A stretch of 64,000 bases of DNA from Bisbaumannia salifodinae (GCF_039522585.1 NZ_BAAADR010000012.1), one strand, 5' to 3'; shown: positions 1 through 9,216, counted from the first letter of the stretch. Numbers and translations: made by a program. The notes: generated by a model not told the origin, from the letters alone.

Positions 1-52
1 AGTGGCGACCGGGTGAACGAACGTTGGGAGTAACCAGTGTGGCGGGATTGCG

Positions 53-1273
53 ATGGACTCGCTGATCACGGCCGCGGCCCGTGCGCTCGCGGCGGGTGAT
101 CCCCTCGGCGCCTTGAACCGCGTCGCCTTGCGCGACGATGCGCCGGCGCTCGCGCTGCGCGGCATCGCGATGGCACAGCTCGGCGAGCTCGATCGCGCGA
201 AGGCGCTGCTGCGCAGTGCGGCGCGCGCCTTCGGTCCGAAGGAGGCCGTGGCCCGCGCGCGGTGTATCGTCGCCGAGGCCGAGATCGCGCTCGTCTCGCG
301 CGACCTCGGCTGGCCCGCGAAGGCACTCGACACGGCGCGGGCGACGCTCGAGGCACATGGCGACCGGGTGAACGCCGCCCAGGCGCGCTACCTCGAGGCG
401 CGGCGCCTGCTGCTGATCGGGCGCCTGGACGAGGCGGAGCAGGCGCTCGCCGACCTCAACTCTGCGCCTCTCCCGCCCGTCTTGCGCACGGCCCACGCGC
501 TGGTGGTGGCGGGGATCGCGATACGCCGCCTGCACACGACGGCGGCACACGCCGCGCTCGCCCGGGCCGAGCGCGACGCACGCCTCGCCGGGATCCCGGC
601 GCTGACGGCGGAGGTCGAAAGCACCGTTCGCGTGCTGACCACGCCCGCGGCACGCCTGATCGCGCGTGGCGAAGCGCGGCCCCTGCTGCTCGGGGAGGTC
701 GAAGCCTTGCTGGCATCACAGGCCCTCGTCGTCGACGCCTGCCGCCACGTCGTGCGTGACGCCCACACGCGGATCTCGCTTGCCAGCCGCCCGGTACTGT
801 TCGCGCTCGCCCGCCTGCTGGGCGAGGCCTGGCCGGGAGACGTGCCGAGGGGCACGCTTATCGCGCACGCCTTCCGCACCAAGTTCGCCGATGACTCGCA
901 TCGCGCGCGGCTACGCGTCGAAATCGGCCGGCTTCGCACGGAGCTTGAGCCACTGGCCGACGTGCGCGCGACGAAGCGAGGCTTCACGCTGGTGCCGCAC
1001 CGCGCCGACGAGGTCGTGGTGCTGGCACGGCCGATCGAGGAGCCGCATGCCGCGCTGCTCGCCCTGCTCGATGACGGCGAGCCGTGGTCGAGCTCGGCCC
1101 TGGCGCTGGCACTGGGTACCAGCCAGCGCACCGTGCAGCGCGCCCTCGACTCGCTGGCGGCGGCAGGCAAGGTGCAGGCGTTGGGTCGCGGGCGAGCGCG
1201 GCGCTGGATGACCCCGCCCGTGCCGGGATTCACGACAACCTTGTTACTCCCCGGTCCCTTTCCGGGTGCCTAG
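53..1273 (+). CDS. Winged-helix transcriptional regulator with TPR-like N-terminus
   Basis: This 406-residue protein starts with about 200 residues of alanine-rich helix pairs that look like tetratricopeptide-type repeats. A winged-helix-like segment follows at about 242-310 (SLASRPVLFALARLLG onward). A second helix-turn-helix lies near 346-385 (SSALALALGTSQRTVQRALD). It is probably a cytoplasmic DNA-binding regulator. The next gene on the same strand, 33 bp downstream, encodes a small beta-propeller protein and is the most likely target or partner. The ligand is unknown. No strong Shine-Dalgarno sequence is visible before the ATG, so the exact start is less certain than the reading frame. 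Confidence 0.75.
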   Translation: MDSLITAAARALAAGDPLGALNRVALRDDAPALALRGIAMAQLGELDRAKALLRSAARAFGPKEAVARARCIVAEAEIALVSRDLGWPAKALDTARATLEAHGDRVNAAQARYLEARRLLLIGRLDEAEQALADLNSAPLPPVLRTAHALVVAGIAIRRLHTTAAHAALARAERDARLAGIPALTAEVESTVRVLTTPAARLIARGEARPLLLGEVEALLASQALVVDACRHVVRDAHTRISLASRPVLFALARLLGEAWPGDVPRGTLIAHAFRTKFADDSHRARLRVEIGRLRTELEPLADVRATKRGFTLVPHRADEVVVLARPIEEPHAALLALLDDGEPWSSSALALALGTSQRTVQRALDSLAAAGKVQALGRGRARRWMTPPVPGFTTTLLLPGPFPGA

Positions 1274-1306
1274 GATGAAGGCGTACACAACGCTCGGGAG
1301 AATTAC

Positions 1307-1942
1307 ATGAACCGTTCAACCGCCGAAATCCTCCGCGAATATGGCCCCTTTCCCGGCGTCGATGCCGTGCATGGCGTCACCTACGACGGCCGGCAAATCT
1401 GGTTTGCCACCGGCGACACCCTGACCGTCCTCGATCCGGCCAGCGGCGAGACGCGGCGCTCGGTCGATGTCGCCGCGCATGCCGGCACGGCCTTCGACGG
1501 GGAGCACCTGTTCCAGATCGCCGAGGACCGCATCCAGAAGATCGATCCGCAGACCGGCGCCGTGCTCGCCACGATCCCGGCGCCCCCCGGCGGCGGCAAC
1601 TCCGGGCTCGCCTGGGCCGAAGGGTCGCTCTGGGTGGGGCAGTATCGGGACCGCAGGATCCAGCAGGTCGATCCCCAGTCAGGAGACATTCTTCGCACCA
1701 TCGAGTCCAACCGCTTCGTCACCGGGGTCACCTGGGTCGACGGCGAACTCTGGCACGGCACCTGGGAAGAGGACTCGAGCGACTTGCGGCGCATCGATCC
1801 GCGCACGGGAGCGGTGCTGGAGAGTCTCGAGATGCCGCCCGGCGTGGGCGTATCCGGGCTCGAATCCGATGGCAATGATCGCTTCTTCTGCGGTGGCGGG
1901 GGCAGCGGAACGGTGAGAGCCGTCCGCCGACCACGCGGGTAA
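1307..1942 (+). CDS. Vgb-like beta-propeller protein
   Basis: The 211-residue product contains about five repeats of a blade motif of the form W-x-x-D/G-x-L-W followed by IDPxTGxVL. Examples are KIDPQTGAVLATI, QVDPQSGDILRTI and RIDPRTGAVLESL. This is typical of virginiamycin-B-lyase-like and glutaminyl-cyclotransferase-like propellers. There is no signal peptide, so it is probably cytoplasmic. It is shorter than a full seven-blade enzyme and lacks evident catalytic residues, so a binding role is as likely as an enzymatic one. It lies just downstream of the regulator gene and is probably co-regulated with it. Confidence 0.7.
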   Translation: MNRSTAEILREYGPFPGVDAVHGVTYDGRQIWFATGDTLTVLDPASGETRRSVDVAAHAGTAFDGEHLFQIAEDRIQKIDPQTGAVLATIPAPPGGGNSGLAWAEGSLWVGQYRDRRIQQVDPQSGDILRTIESNRFVTGVTWVDGELWHGTWEEDSSDLRRIDPRTGAVLESLEMPPGVGVSGLESDGNDRFFCGGGGSGTVRAVRRPRG

Positions 1943-1956
1943 GGAGGCCTCCACTG

Positions 1957-2124
1957 CTACGCGATGGCCCCACCAGGCAAACGCCCCCCTTGAGGGCCAT
2001 AGAGTACTCCGGCGGGCAGGCCGAGGCCTGGCCGGGACCGGAAGTCATCGCGGATGATGACCCGGTTGGCCAGGTTCTTCGGCATGCCCCACACGCTCAC
2101 GATACAGGGCTCGCCACCGCGGCA
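1957..2124 (-). other. Short open frame, possible gene remnant
   Basis: The gap between the propeller gene and the oxidoreductase gene carries a minus-strand frame of about 55 codons that reads GMPKNLANRVIIRDDF and ends in GGAIA-stop. It is closed upstream by an in-frame TAA and has no ATG start. It looks protein-like and could be the 3' end of a lost gene, but I do not recognise the family. Confidence 0.2.
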
Positions 2125-2184
2125 TTACCCGCTACTGCGCAATAGCGTTGCTCCCTTGCCGTGGCCGTCGCATCGCACTGGCCG

Positions 2185-2859
2185 TCAACCACGAATGCCC
2201 GTCTGATAGCGCCAATGCCCTTCTGGCATGACCGCATCCCGCGTCGTGGCAGCCAGCCTCTGCGCCAGCATGGCCTTGTCCAACGGCACGCAATAGACGG
2301 GCCTGCGCCGTTCGAATCGCCAGCCTTCCGCGAGCGGCCCCGCATCCACGGCGTCATAGCCAATCTCGTTGAGGACCCCGATGGCGGTCTGCTTGGCCTC
2401 GCCGTCGTCGCCCGCAATGGGAAGCGCCCGGCGATCCGCTGCACCGCCAGGCCGGGCATCCGGTACCACGTCCTCCACCAGGATGGAGTTCAACGCCTTG
2501 ACCACGTGCGACTGCGGCAGATGCCGCGCCAGCAGTTCCGCCGTCGTCAGTGCCCCGTTCTCCAATTCTGGGATGCGCCCGAAGTGGGGAAAATAGTTCT
2601 GCGGATTGAGCACGACCTTACCCGCCAGTGATGCCGCCGGAATGGCCCGATAGGCTTGAAGCGGTATGGCCGCGAAGACCACATCCCCGAATGCTGCTGC
2701 CTCGCGGATACTGCCAACCTCGCAGCCCAGTGCTTCACGCAGACCCAACAGGCTTCGTGGCCCTCTTGAGTTGCTCGCCATGACGCGATGACCTGCCTTG
2801 AGCGCCAACCGGCCCACTGCCTGGGCCATGTGCCCGGCACCGATGATTCCAAGATTCAT
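2185..2859 (-). CDS. NADP-dependent oxidoreductase, F420-reductase-like
   Basis: The N-terminus carries the Rossmann dinucleotide-binding motif GIIGAGHMA at residues 3-11, followed by an SNSRGP segment that commonly binds the NADP phosphate. The overall pattern matches coenzyme-F420-dependent NADP oxidoreductase-like proteins (about 220 residues). In bacteria these use NADPH with poorly defined substrates. I chose the ATG at 2859 because it overlaps the stop codon of the upstream MFS gene in an ATGA arrangement, which indicates translational coupling. With the MFS transporter and the divergent LysR gene it forms a small cassette that may handle a toxic or redox-active compound. Confidence 0.8.
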   Translation of the reverse strand: MNLGIIGAGHMAQAVGRLALKAGHRVMASNSRGPRSLLGLREALGCEVGSIREAAAFGDVVFAAIPLQAYRAIPAASLAGKVVLNPQNYFPHFGRIPELENGALTTAELLARHLPQSHVVKALNSILVEDVVPDARPGGAADRRALPIAGDDGEAKQTAIGVLNEIGYDAVDAGPLAEGWRFERRRPVYCVPLDKAMLAQRLAATTRDAVMPEGHWRYQTGIRG

Positions 2860-4433
2860 GGCGTGTTCTCCCATGCCGACTGCCCTTGCCGGGTCCCTGG
2901 ATCATCGCTACCCCGCTGCGCTGTCTTGCCGGGCGAGAAGGTGAGATAGCTGCCCAGAGCCAGCAGAAAAGCACTGGCTGCGCCGTACACCATGACCCAG
3001 CCGAACCCTGACACCAGGGCGGCATTGATGGCCTCGCCGGGTGCCGCGATATGGGACAGCAAGGCTGGGTTCTGCTCCAGCACCCGGACATCACCGGCGG
3101 CAATCTTTTCCGCGAACAGTCGCAGGCCGGTGCTGTCGGGCACATTCAGCGTGTTTCGTAGATACGCCATGATGCCTTCCACCAGGATGAATCCCATCAC
3201 CGCGATGTTGAAGGCCAGCGAAATCATCCTGGCGCTGGTATCCGCGCCCGACGCCATGCCTGCGCGCTCGGCCGCAACGGATACGGTGATCGTATTGGTG
3301 GTGGTCGTATTGGTCAGGCCCAGGCCAATGCCGGCCAGCACGCATCCCGGCAGGATCAGCCAACCCGGCTGGGCGGAGACACTGCCGATCTTCATCAGCA
3401 AGAAGCCCAGGCCAAGAATCGATAGCCCCAGGGGAATCACGACGCCGGGCTGATAGCGCAGGGACAAGCGTTCCGCCAATGGGGGAATGAACAGCGTGGG
3501 CAACGTATAGGCCAGCAGGGCCAGGCCCGTCTGCACGCTGTCGTAGCCCAGCCCGACGTGAAAATAGATCGGCAGGTAGATAATGAATGGCCAGAAGCTG
3601 AAGTTCTGCCCCATCGAACCGAGCAAGGCCCCGGAAAAGTTGCGCACCCTGAAGACCGAGAACTCGATCATCGGCCGGCGGCTGGTCTGCTCGGCGATGA
3701 CGAATCCCACCAAGCTCACGACGGCCAGCCCGATGATGCCCAGCGCCGCCGGACTGGTGAATCCGAGGACCGGGCCTTGCGTCACGAACAGCACCAGGCA
3801 GAACACGGCGATGGAGAGCGTCACGATTCCGGCAATGTCCAGGCGCGTGGCCTGCGGGTCGCGCGACTCCAGCACGCCGACCTGGCTCAGGAACAGCGTG
3901 ATGACGGCCAGGACCCCGTGGACCAGGAACACCCATTCCCAACTCGCCAGCGCCAGGATGGCACCACCGATGATCGGGCCAAAGCCCAGGCCGGCACCGA
4001 ACACGATGCCCCACCAGGCGAAGGCCTTGCCGCGCTCGCGCCCGTCCCGGAACTGGTTGGACAGGATGGCGATCTGGCAGATCAGCATCATCGCCGCGCT
4101 CAGGCCCTGGAGAAAGCGGGCGACGATCAGGATGGCGGCGCTCTCGGTCAGCCCGCAAACGAGGGAGGTGACGCCGAACGCCACGATGCCGATGGTGAAG
4201 ACGCGCTTGCGGCCGTAACGGTCGGCCAGCGTGCCGACGGCCATCAGGATGGTCGTCATGGCAATGGTATAGGCCGCCATGACCCACTGGAGCTGCCTGA
4301 AACTGGCTTGCATGACCTGCTCGATCGTCGACAGGATCGGCGGCACGCTGGAAATCTCCAGTCCCAGCATCAATGCGGACAAACAAACGGCGGCCAGGGC
4401 AAACGAGCCCTGAGATGAGGGTGAGGTAGTCAT
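2856..4433 (-). CDS. MFS transporter, DHA2-like (EmrB/QacA type)
   Basis: The 525-residue protein is strongly hydrophobic and about 14 membrane segments can be counted. The MFS signature ADRYGRKR lies after the second segment. The length and the segment count fit the DHA2 drug:H+ antiporter group in the inner membrane. The ATG at 4433 is preceded by AGAAGG at good spacing; the longer frame upstream is arginine-rich and not membrane-like. It is translated with the downstream oxidoreductase through an ATGA overlap. A LysR gene is transcribed divergently and probably controls it. The substrate is not known. Confidence 0.85.
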   Translation of the reverse strand: MTTSPSSQGSFALAAVCLSALMLGLEISSVPPILSTIEQVMQASFRQLQWVMAAYTIAMTTILMAVGTLADRYGRKRVFTIGIVAFGVTSLVCGLTESAAILIVARFLQGLSAAMMLICQIAILSNQFRDGRERGKAFAWWGIVFGAGLGFGPIIGGAILALASWEWVFLVHGVLAVITLFLSQVGVLESRDPQATRLDIAGIVTLSIAVFCLVLFVTQGPVLGFTSPAALGIIGLAVVSLVGFVIAEQTSRRPMIEFSVFRVRNFSGALLGSMGQNFSFWPFIIYLPIYFHVGLGYDSVQTGLALLAYTLPTLFIPPLAERLSLRYQPGVVIPLGLSILGLGFLLMKIGSVSAQPGWLILPGCVLAGIGLGLTNTTTTNTITVSVAAERAGMASGADTSARMISLAFNIAVMGFILVEGIMAYLRNTLNVPDSTGLRLFAEKIAAGDVRVLEQNPALLSHIAAPGEAINAALVSGFGWVMVYGAASAFLLALGSYLTFSPGKTAQRGSDDPGTRQGQSAWENTP

Positions 4434-4563
4434 ACGCAACCTTCTGAAAGACCTGGATAAGCAGCACCGCTGGGGGCCACCGGGAAACCCGCTGCCGCAC
4501 GGCGATACCGGCGCGCACGGCACGTTCAGAAGGGATGCTAGGAAAGACTCATCTATTCGACAA

Positions 4564-4583
4564 TGATATGGTTGAACATATCA
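4564..4583. promoter_or_regulatory. Probable LysR operator between MFS and LysR genes
   Basis: The intergenic region contains the perfect inverted repeat TGATATG-N6-CATATCA. It has the interrupted dyad form expected of a LysR-type binding site and lies 24 bp before the regulator start and 130 bp before the MFS start. Its position fits autoregulation and control of the divergent transporter operon. Confidence 0.5.
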
Positions 4584-4606
4584 GAGACAACAAATTCGGA
4601 TAAAGC

Positions 4607-5524
4607 ATGGGCAGACCGACGTTGGACGTGGAAGCGGTGCAGGCGTTCGTCACCATCGCCGATTTCCAGAGCTTCACCAGAGCGGCGGAAGCCCTGGGCA
4701 CGACACAGGGCGCCATCAGCGTGAAGTTGAAGCGCCTGGAAGAACGGCTGGGCTGCAAGCTGATCGAGCGCACGCCCAGGCTGGTCCGTCTGTCCGCCCA
4801 GGGGGCCGTCTTCCTCAATGCCGCACGCGACTTCATTGCCGCCCACGAACGCGCGCTGGTCGCACTGTCCTGCGAATGCCGACGCTTCCGGCTCGGTATC
4901 GCCGAGCATGTGGCAGGACCGGAAATCCCGACCCTGCTGGCACGCCTGAACGAGCGCGATCCGGCGTTGACCATCGAAGTGCGCCTGGAAAACTCCCGCA
5001 GCCTGCTCGACGCCTTCGACAACGGCGAACTGGACGCGGTGATCGTACGCCAGGAAGACGACCACCGGGATGGCGAAGACCTCGGGCCGGAGCATTTTGG
5101 CTGGTTCGCCGCGCCGGGGTTCAACCAACGGCCCGGCGAACCGCTGCGGCTGGCGGCCTTGGCCCCCTGCTGTGGCGTGCGCGATATTGCCACGCGCGCT
5201 CTGGGTGGCGCAGGTATCCAATGGAGCGAAGTCTTCGTGGGTGGCGGTCATGCGGCCGTCATGGCAGCGGTCTCGGCGGGGTTAGCGGTCGCCGCCTTCT
5301 CCTGCCGTCTCGCGCCACCTGACACCATCGAAGTGGGTCAGCGATTGGGACTGCCTGAGCTGCCTTCATCCCGGATCATGCTGCACTCGACCTTATCGGA
5401 TCGGCGCTCCCGCGAAGCCTTGCGGACGTTGGCCGCGGCATATCGGGAGCATCGTGCGCCGAAGCATGCCAGTGCAGAATGCCGACCGTTTGTATCAGAT
5501 GGATGGCCCAGCAACGCTACTTGA
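4607..5524 (+). CDS. LysR-family transcriptional regulator
   Basis: The 305-residue protein has the standard LysR layout. A winged helix-turn-helix spans residues 5-64 (AFVTIADFQSFTRAAEALG through the LSAQG wing), and a periplasmic-binding-protein-like effector domain occupies about 90-295. It is divergent from the MFS-oxidoreductase operon, with a good palindromic operator between them, so it is most likely the local regulator. The effector cannot be deduced. It is followed after about 80 bp by the predicted nuclease gene, which seems to be separate. Confidence 0.85.
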   Translation: MGRPTLDVEAVQAFVTIADFQSFTRAAEALGTTQGAISVKLKRLEERLGCKLIERTPRLVRLSAQGAVFLNAARDFIAAHERALVALSCECRRFRLGIAEHVAGPEIPTLLARLNERDPALTIEVRLENSRSLLDAFDNGELDAVIVRQEDDHRDGEDLGPEHFGWFAAPGFNQRPGEPLRLAALAPCCGVRDIATRALGGAGIQWSEVFVGGGHAAVMAAVSAGLAVAAFSCRLAPPDTIEVGQRLGLPELPSSRIMLHSTLSDRRSREALRTLAAAYREHRAPKHASAECRPFVSDGWPSNAT

Positions 5525-5605
5525 AAAGGTCGACACCACTTCATCGGATAACCCAATCGCCATTGCCCTACCGCAGGAAGCGGCCTATTGACCAGGAAGT
5601 CAACA

Positions 5606-7306
5606 ATGACATCGAATCAAATTTCCGACAGACGCGCTCTTGCCGCCACCAGCAGTACGCTGGCCTCGTTTCTCGCCCATGCCATCGGCACCCTGGCCAA
5701 GGAGATTCGGACGATAGAGCAGGAAATCCAACGCATCAATAGTTTGGTCTTGCAAAGCGAGGAGCAGGAGCGCCAGTCAGCCCTTGCGCCAACACGTAAA
5801 CAGGCCGCAACATGCTGGAAACATTTCCGTCAGGTGAGACAGAAAAGCAGGCTAGGTTGGCTGCTCGCCCCCGTGCAAACTTTCCGGGCATGGCGCGACT
5901 GGCGGCATGCCCAAGACAAGCACGCGCAGGCCACCAACAATTTCGACGCACCTGACGCCCAGGCGCGCCGGACCAGGGACATCGCCGCACACAATCATGG
6001 CGTCAAAGAGCAACGTAATAAACGGTCCGCGCTGAACAAATCTCTGAAGTCCTATCGAGCACATCATATAGCGCTCACCAAATTTCAAAAAGCTGCTGCC
6101 GCGCCGATGGCCGCCGCATGTGGCGAGGGGTGGTTAGCCGCCGACTTCGCCGAGCTCTTCGGAAACGTCGTCGCGCTGGTGCAAGCAGGCCATCTGCCAG
6201 CGGCGACCAAACTTCTGGCGAAGCTCGTTTTCCAGATCCGTCCTTCCGCAGCGGTTTACGCACGCTGGCAGCAGGAGGCCCAGGAGATCCGGGACAAGGC
6301 CTATAGCGGCCATGCTGGCATTCCCGCCACAGGCGCCTTTACCGAAATCGCCGAGGCTTCGGCCAAACTTGCCGCCGCCTGCATGCTTGACGCACCTGCC
6401 AGGCAACTGGCGTCCTGCTCCCACCCGGCGGACCAGTGGCAATTGCTCCCATTGCTGGCGACATCGCCCCAGCGCTTCAGCGTCGATGTGCTCTGGACTA
6501 TCTACTGGTCCATGTTCCAGTGCGCACAGCAGATGGCCGACTTCCTTTCTGACACCGAGGCGCATGAGGATCCGCTGAACGGCCGGTTCAGTACCTACCT
6601 CGAGTCTTGGCTGTCAGGATGGGCCGCCGAACGGATTCCAGAATTCGGCTATCCCAAGTCCTCATCTTATCTAGGCACGCTTCAACTCGCGAGCAAGACT
6701 GAAGAAGCTCGCGTGGGAGCCGACCTCGGCGTGATCATTTCACTGAACGTGGGTGGATTGAGATGCCGGAAGGCCGTGCTTTTGCAGGCCAAGCGAGCCA
6801 AACAAGGTATTGCTGACGTGGGTAGCGGCAAGGGGCAGCTCCCCAAGCTTTCCAGCTTGCCTCGAGCAGGCTACTACCTGTTCTACCATGAGTCACCGCC
6901 ACCTCTGTATCCTCCAGTGCCAACCGTCAGTTCGGCGAAAGCCTTGCAGCAGTGTGTGCTCGATGCGCAGAAGGATCCTGGAGCCCGCTACCTTCCACTA
7001 GATGTACGAACCAACGGCTGGGACTGGGCCAGCTTCGTGAGCTTCGGCTTGTGCAATGCCACATCCGACCTGGGCGAACCGTTCGATACGGTTGAGGAAG
7101 CACTGAGTATCCTTGGCAGCGGCTCGGCTGGCCAGCTTCCCCGGCATCTGTATTTAGTGGCCATTGAGGACGAACCCTATGTCCGTGAGTTGAAAAAAAG
7201 GGTGCGCGAGTACTATCGCGACACGCCGGAAAAAACATACCAGAAGACTGCAGGCAGGCATCTACGATCTTCACGCTCTCACGATGGGCCAGAGTTTGGC
7301 CTGTAA
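5606..7306 (+). CDS. Uncharacterised protein with predicted PD-(D/E)XK nuclease domain
   Basis: I do not recognise this 566-residue protein as a named family. Residues about 25-65 form a short coiled coil (LAKEIRTIEQEIQRIN), followed by a basic, tryptophan-rich stretch. The middle (170-330) is helical. The C-terminal part contains YLESW, then TEEARVGADLG and, about 20 residues later, AVLLQAKRAK. The order E, GAD, QxK (about E367, D373, Q394, K396) matches the catalytic core of Mrr-like PD-(D/E)XK nucleases. The ATG at 5606 has AGGAAG before it; an upstream TTG is less likely. Codon use is less GC-biased than in core genes, and transposase remnants follow. A role in defence against foreign DNA is plausible but inferred. 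Confidence 0.6.
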   Translation: MTSNQISDRRALAATSSTLASFLAHAIGTLAKEIRTIEQEIQRINSLVLQSEEQERQSALAPTRKQAATCWKHFRQVRQKSRLGWLLAPVQTFRAWRDWRHAQDKHAQATNNFDAPDAQARRTRDIAAHNHGVKEQRNKRSALNKSLKSYRAHHIALTKFQKAAAAPMAAACGEGWLAADFAELFGNVVALVQAGHLPAATKLLAKLVFQIRPSAAVYARWQQEAQEIRDKAYSGHAGIPATGAFTEIAEASAKLAAACMLDAPARQLASCSHPADQWQLLPLLATSPQRFSVDVLWTIYWSMFQCAQQMADFLSDTEAHEDPLNGRFSTYLESWLSGWAAERIPEFGYPKSSSYLGTLQLASKTEEARVGADLGVIISLNVGGLRCRKAVLLQAKRAKQGIADVGSGKGQLPKLSSLPRAGYYLFYHESPPPLYPPVPTVSSAKALQQCVLDAQKDPGARYLPLDVRTNGWDWASFVSFGLCNATSDLGEPFDTVEEALSILGSGSAGQLPRHLYLVAIEDEPYVRELKKRVREYYRDTPEKTYQKTAGRHLRSSRSHDGPEFGL

Positions 7307-7597
7307 TGCTGAGCTATCACTCGCACAGCGCCCGCGCGATAGGCTGCTCGGTGTGGGCGCTATGCAGCGCCTTGCGGAGCACCACCACTGACGGCTTCGA
7401 TGGCCTCGGCATCGCCGGCCGTTTCGGGACGAATGGTGGGATGCAGGGTATTAGGTGTATAGTCCAGGAAGTAGGGACGGGGTCTTCATTGTAGTACCGG
7501 TGAGGTGTGATGGTATTTACCTGACAGTCGGCCGTTGAAAGCAAAGTGGCCATAGTGCCCCCCCGTGGGTTATAGGACGAGTGTCTGACGCTCGACC
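7307..7597. other. Non-coding gap with transposon-derived sequence
   Basis: No convincing gene is visible. Part of the stretch (about 7465-7490) reads GTAGGGACGGGGTCTTCA, which resembles conserved sequence seen beside transposase genes. The segment just before 7598 looks like the untranslated left side of the IS481-type remnant. Confidence 0.35.
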
Positions 7598-7741
7598 ATG
7601 ACCACCGAGGAAAAAGTAGCACGACGCAAGCTCAGTCTCCTAGAGCTGGCCAAGGATCTACAGAACGTCAGCAAGGCCTGTAAGCCGATGGGGTACTCCC
7701 GTCAGAAGTTATATGAGATCCACCGCAACTACCAAACCTTC
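7598..7741 (+). pseudogene. IS481-family transposase, N-terminal fragment
   Basis: The first 48 codons read as the conserved beginning of IS481-type transposases (KLSLLELAKDLQNVSKAC, then GYSRQKLYEIHRNYQTF), an N-terminal helix-turn-helix. Similarity stops abruptly after this, where a fragment of a different transposase begins in another frame. The catalytic DDE domain is absent, so the element is dead. It marks past transposition beside the predicted nuclease gene. Confidence 0.7.
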
Positions 7742-7745
7742 ACTG

Positions 7746-7865
7746 ATGTTGACATACAAGGGGTTGGCCAAGAACCAGGCCCAACTGTTCACCCTGTTCG
7801 TCCTCGGCAATCTGGTGCTGGCAGGACAATGCCAAGGGCACGCCGATGGGGCCAGTGCGTCTTGA
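7746..7865 (+). pseudogene. IS5-family transposase, C-terminal fragment
   Basis: In a frame different from the IS481 fragment, about 38 codons read LTYKGLAKNQAQLFTLFVLG NLVLAG and then stop. YxGLAKNxAQLxTLFxLxNL is the usual C-terminal signature of IS5-type transposases. The rest of the gene is missing. The junction at 7741-7746 suggests that one element was broken by another or that a deletion joined them. Confidence 0.65.
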
Positions 7866-8001
7866 ATCTGGCCTGGCAGCCGGATACCCCGGCTGCCAGG
7901 GAAAATAGACCTCCTGAGGTGGTCAGCAAGTGATCGCTGACATGGTGTTTGGGCCTCGCTGATTGCTTCAAGTGCTTATGACTGAATTGTTCAGCGGTTC
8001 C

Positions 8002-9216
8002 CTAGTGATATGAATCTGGGAAACCGTGCCGACGTGCTGTGCATACGATCAGCAGTGTTGCCGTAAGCAGCACCAGCAGCGCGGGTGAGAAGGAACCGGA
8101 ACCAAAGCGGTCCAGCAGTATCCCTCCAACTATGCCTCCGCCAGCAATAGCCAAATTCCAGGCCGTAACTAGCATAGACTGCGCGACATCCGCCGCTTCC
8201 TTAGCCGTCTTCGCGAGAGCCGTTTGGAACAGCGTTGCAGATCCGCCGAATGCAAGCCCCCAGACACCAACTGCGCCATAGACGGCAACTGGCACATCGC
8301 CGGCTACGCCAAGCACCAGTGCCGCTAATCCGAACAAGAAGGTGCTTGCGATAGTCAGCACACGAAGATGGCGGTCGATCAATACACCAATGACCCAGAT
8401 GCCAATCAGCGCTGAAATTCCGAATACGAGCAAAACCAAATCGGTTCGCTCAGACATATCGGCATTAACCAGGAACGGTGCAATATAGGTGTAAAGGATG
8501 TTGTGCGCGAGCACAAAGGCCAGCACCACGAATAGCACCGGGCGGATACCCGGAAGGGTGAATACCTGCCTAAGCGTCAGCCGCTTACCCATGGCTTGGC
8601 CTGCGAAGTCCGGCACCTTCACACGGACCCACACGATTAGGATCAATGCCAGCAGACTCATGATTCCGAAGCAGGAACGCCAGCCCACCATCGTGCCAAG
8701 AAAAGTGCCCGCCGGGACACCCAGAGAAAGCGCCAACGGTGTCCCCACCATCGCAATTGCGATAGCGCGTCCCTTGAGATGCTCAGGTACCATGCGGGCG
8801 GCGTAGCCTGCCAATAGTGCCCACAGCAGACCTGCTGCCATGCCAGCGAGGAAGCGGGCCACCATCGTCAAGACGTAACTTGTGGAAAAAGTCGTTATTG
8901 TATTTGCTACAGCAAAGCCCACGATGGCAGTCAATAGCAAGGGCCGGCGCCGTACCCCCTGCGTGGCGGCCATCAACGGAATCGCGGCAACCAGAGAGCC
9001 GATAGCATAGAGGGTGACGAGCTGGCCAGCAAGCGACTCGGAAACCCCTAGCCCCTCTCCGATTTGGGGCAAAAGGCCCGCGGGCAAAGCCTCGGTCAAG
9101 ATCGTGACGAACCCCGCTAATGAAAGTGCGAGCAAAGCTGTAATGGGCAGTCGATCCGATTGTGCAGTTTCGAGGTTGTCCGCATTTAAGCTACTCGTTT
9201 CCGATGTGGTCATCAT
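8002..9216 (-). CDS. MFS transporter, DHA1-like (AraJ/sugar efflux type)
   Basis: The 404-residue protein shows about 12 membrane segments. It has a cytoplasmic N-terminal tail of about 23 residues and the GVRRRPLLL motif in the first intracellular loop. This fits 12-helix DHA1 efflux proteins of the AraJ/YdhP kind. The gene is visibly richer in A and T than the core genes, which suggests recent acquisition together with the divergent LysR gene. The exported compound is unknown. Confidence 0.82.
   Translation of the reverse strand: MMTTSETSSLNADNLETAQSDRLPITALLALSLAGFVTILTEALPAGLLPQIGEGLGVSESLAGQLVTLYAIGSLVAAIPLMAATQGVRRRPLLLTAIVGFAVANTITTFSTSYVLTMVARFLAGMAAGLLWALLAGYAARMVPEHLKGRAIAIAMVGTPLALSLGVPAGTFLGTMVGWRSCFGIMSLLALILIVWVRVKVPDFAGQAMGKRLTLRQVFTLPGIRPVLFVVLAFVLAHNILYTYIAPFLVNADMSERTDLVLLVFGISALIGIWVIGVLIDRHLRVLTIASTFLFGLAALVLGVAGDVPVAVYGAVGVWGLAFGGSATLFQTALAKTAKEAADVAQSMLVTAWNLAIAGGGIVGGILLDRFGSGSFSPALLVLLTATLLIVCTARRHGFPDSYH

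Noticed and set aside
3558..4418. A plus-strand open frame antisense to the DHA2-like transporter
   Set aside because: It is highly charged with no fold signature; the minus-strand protein has MFS motifs and a translational overlap.
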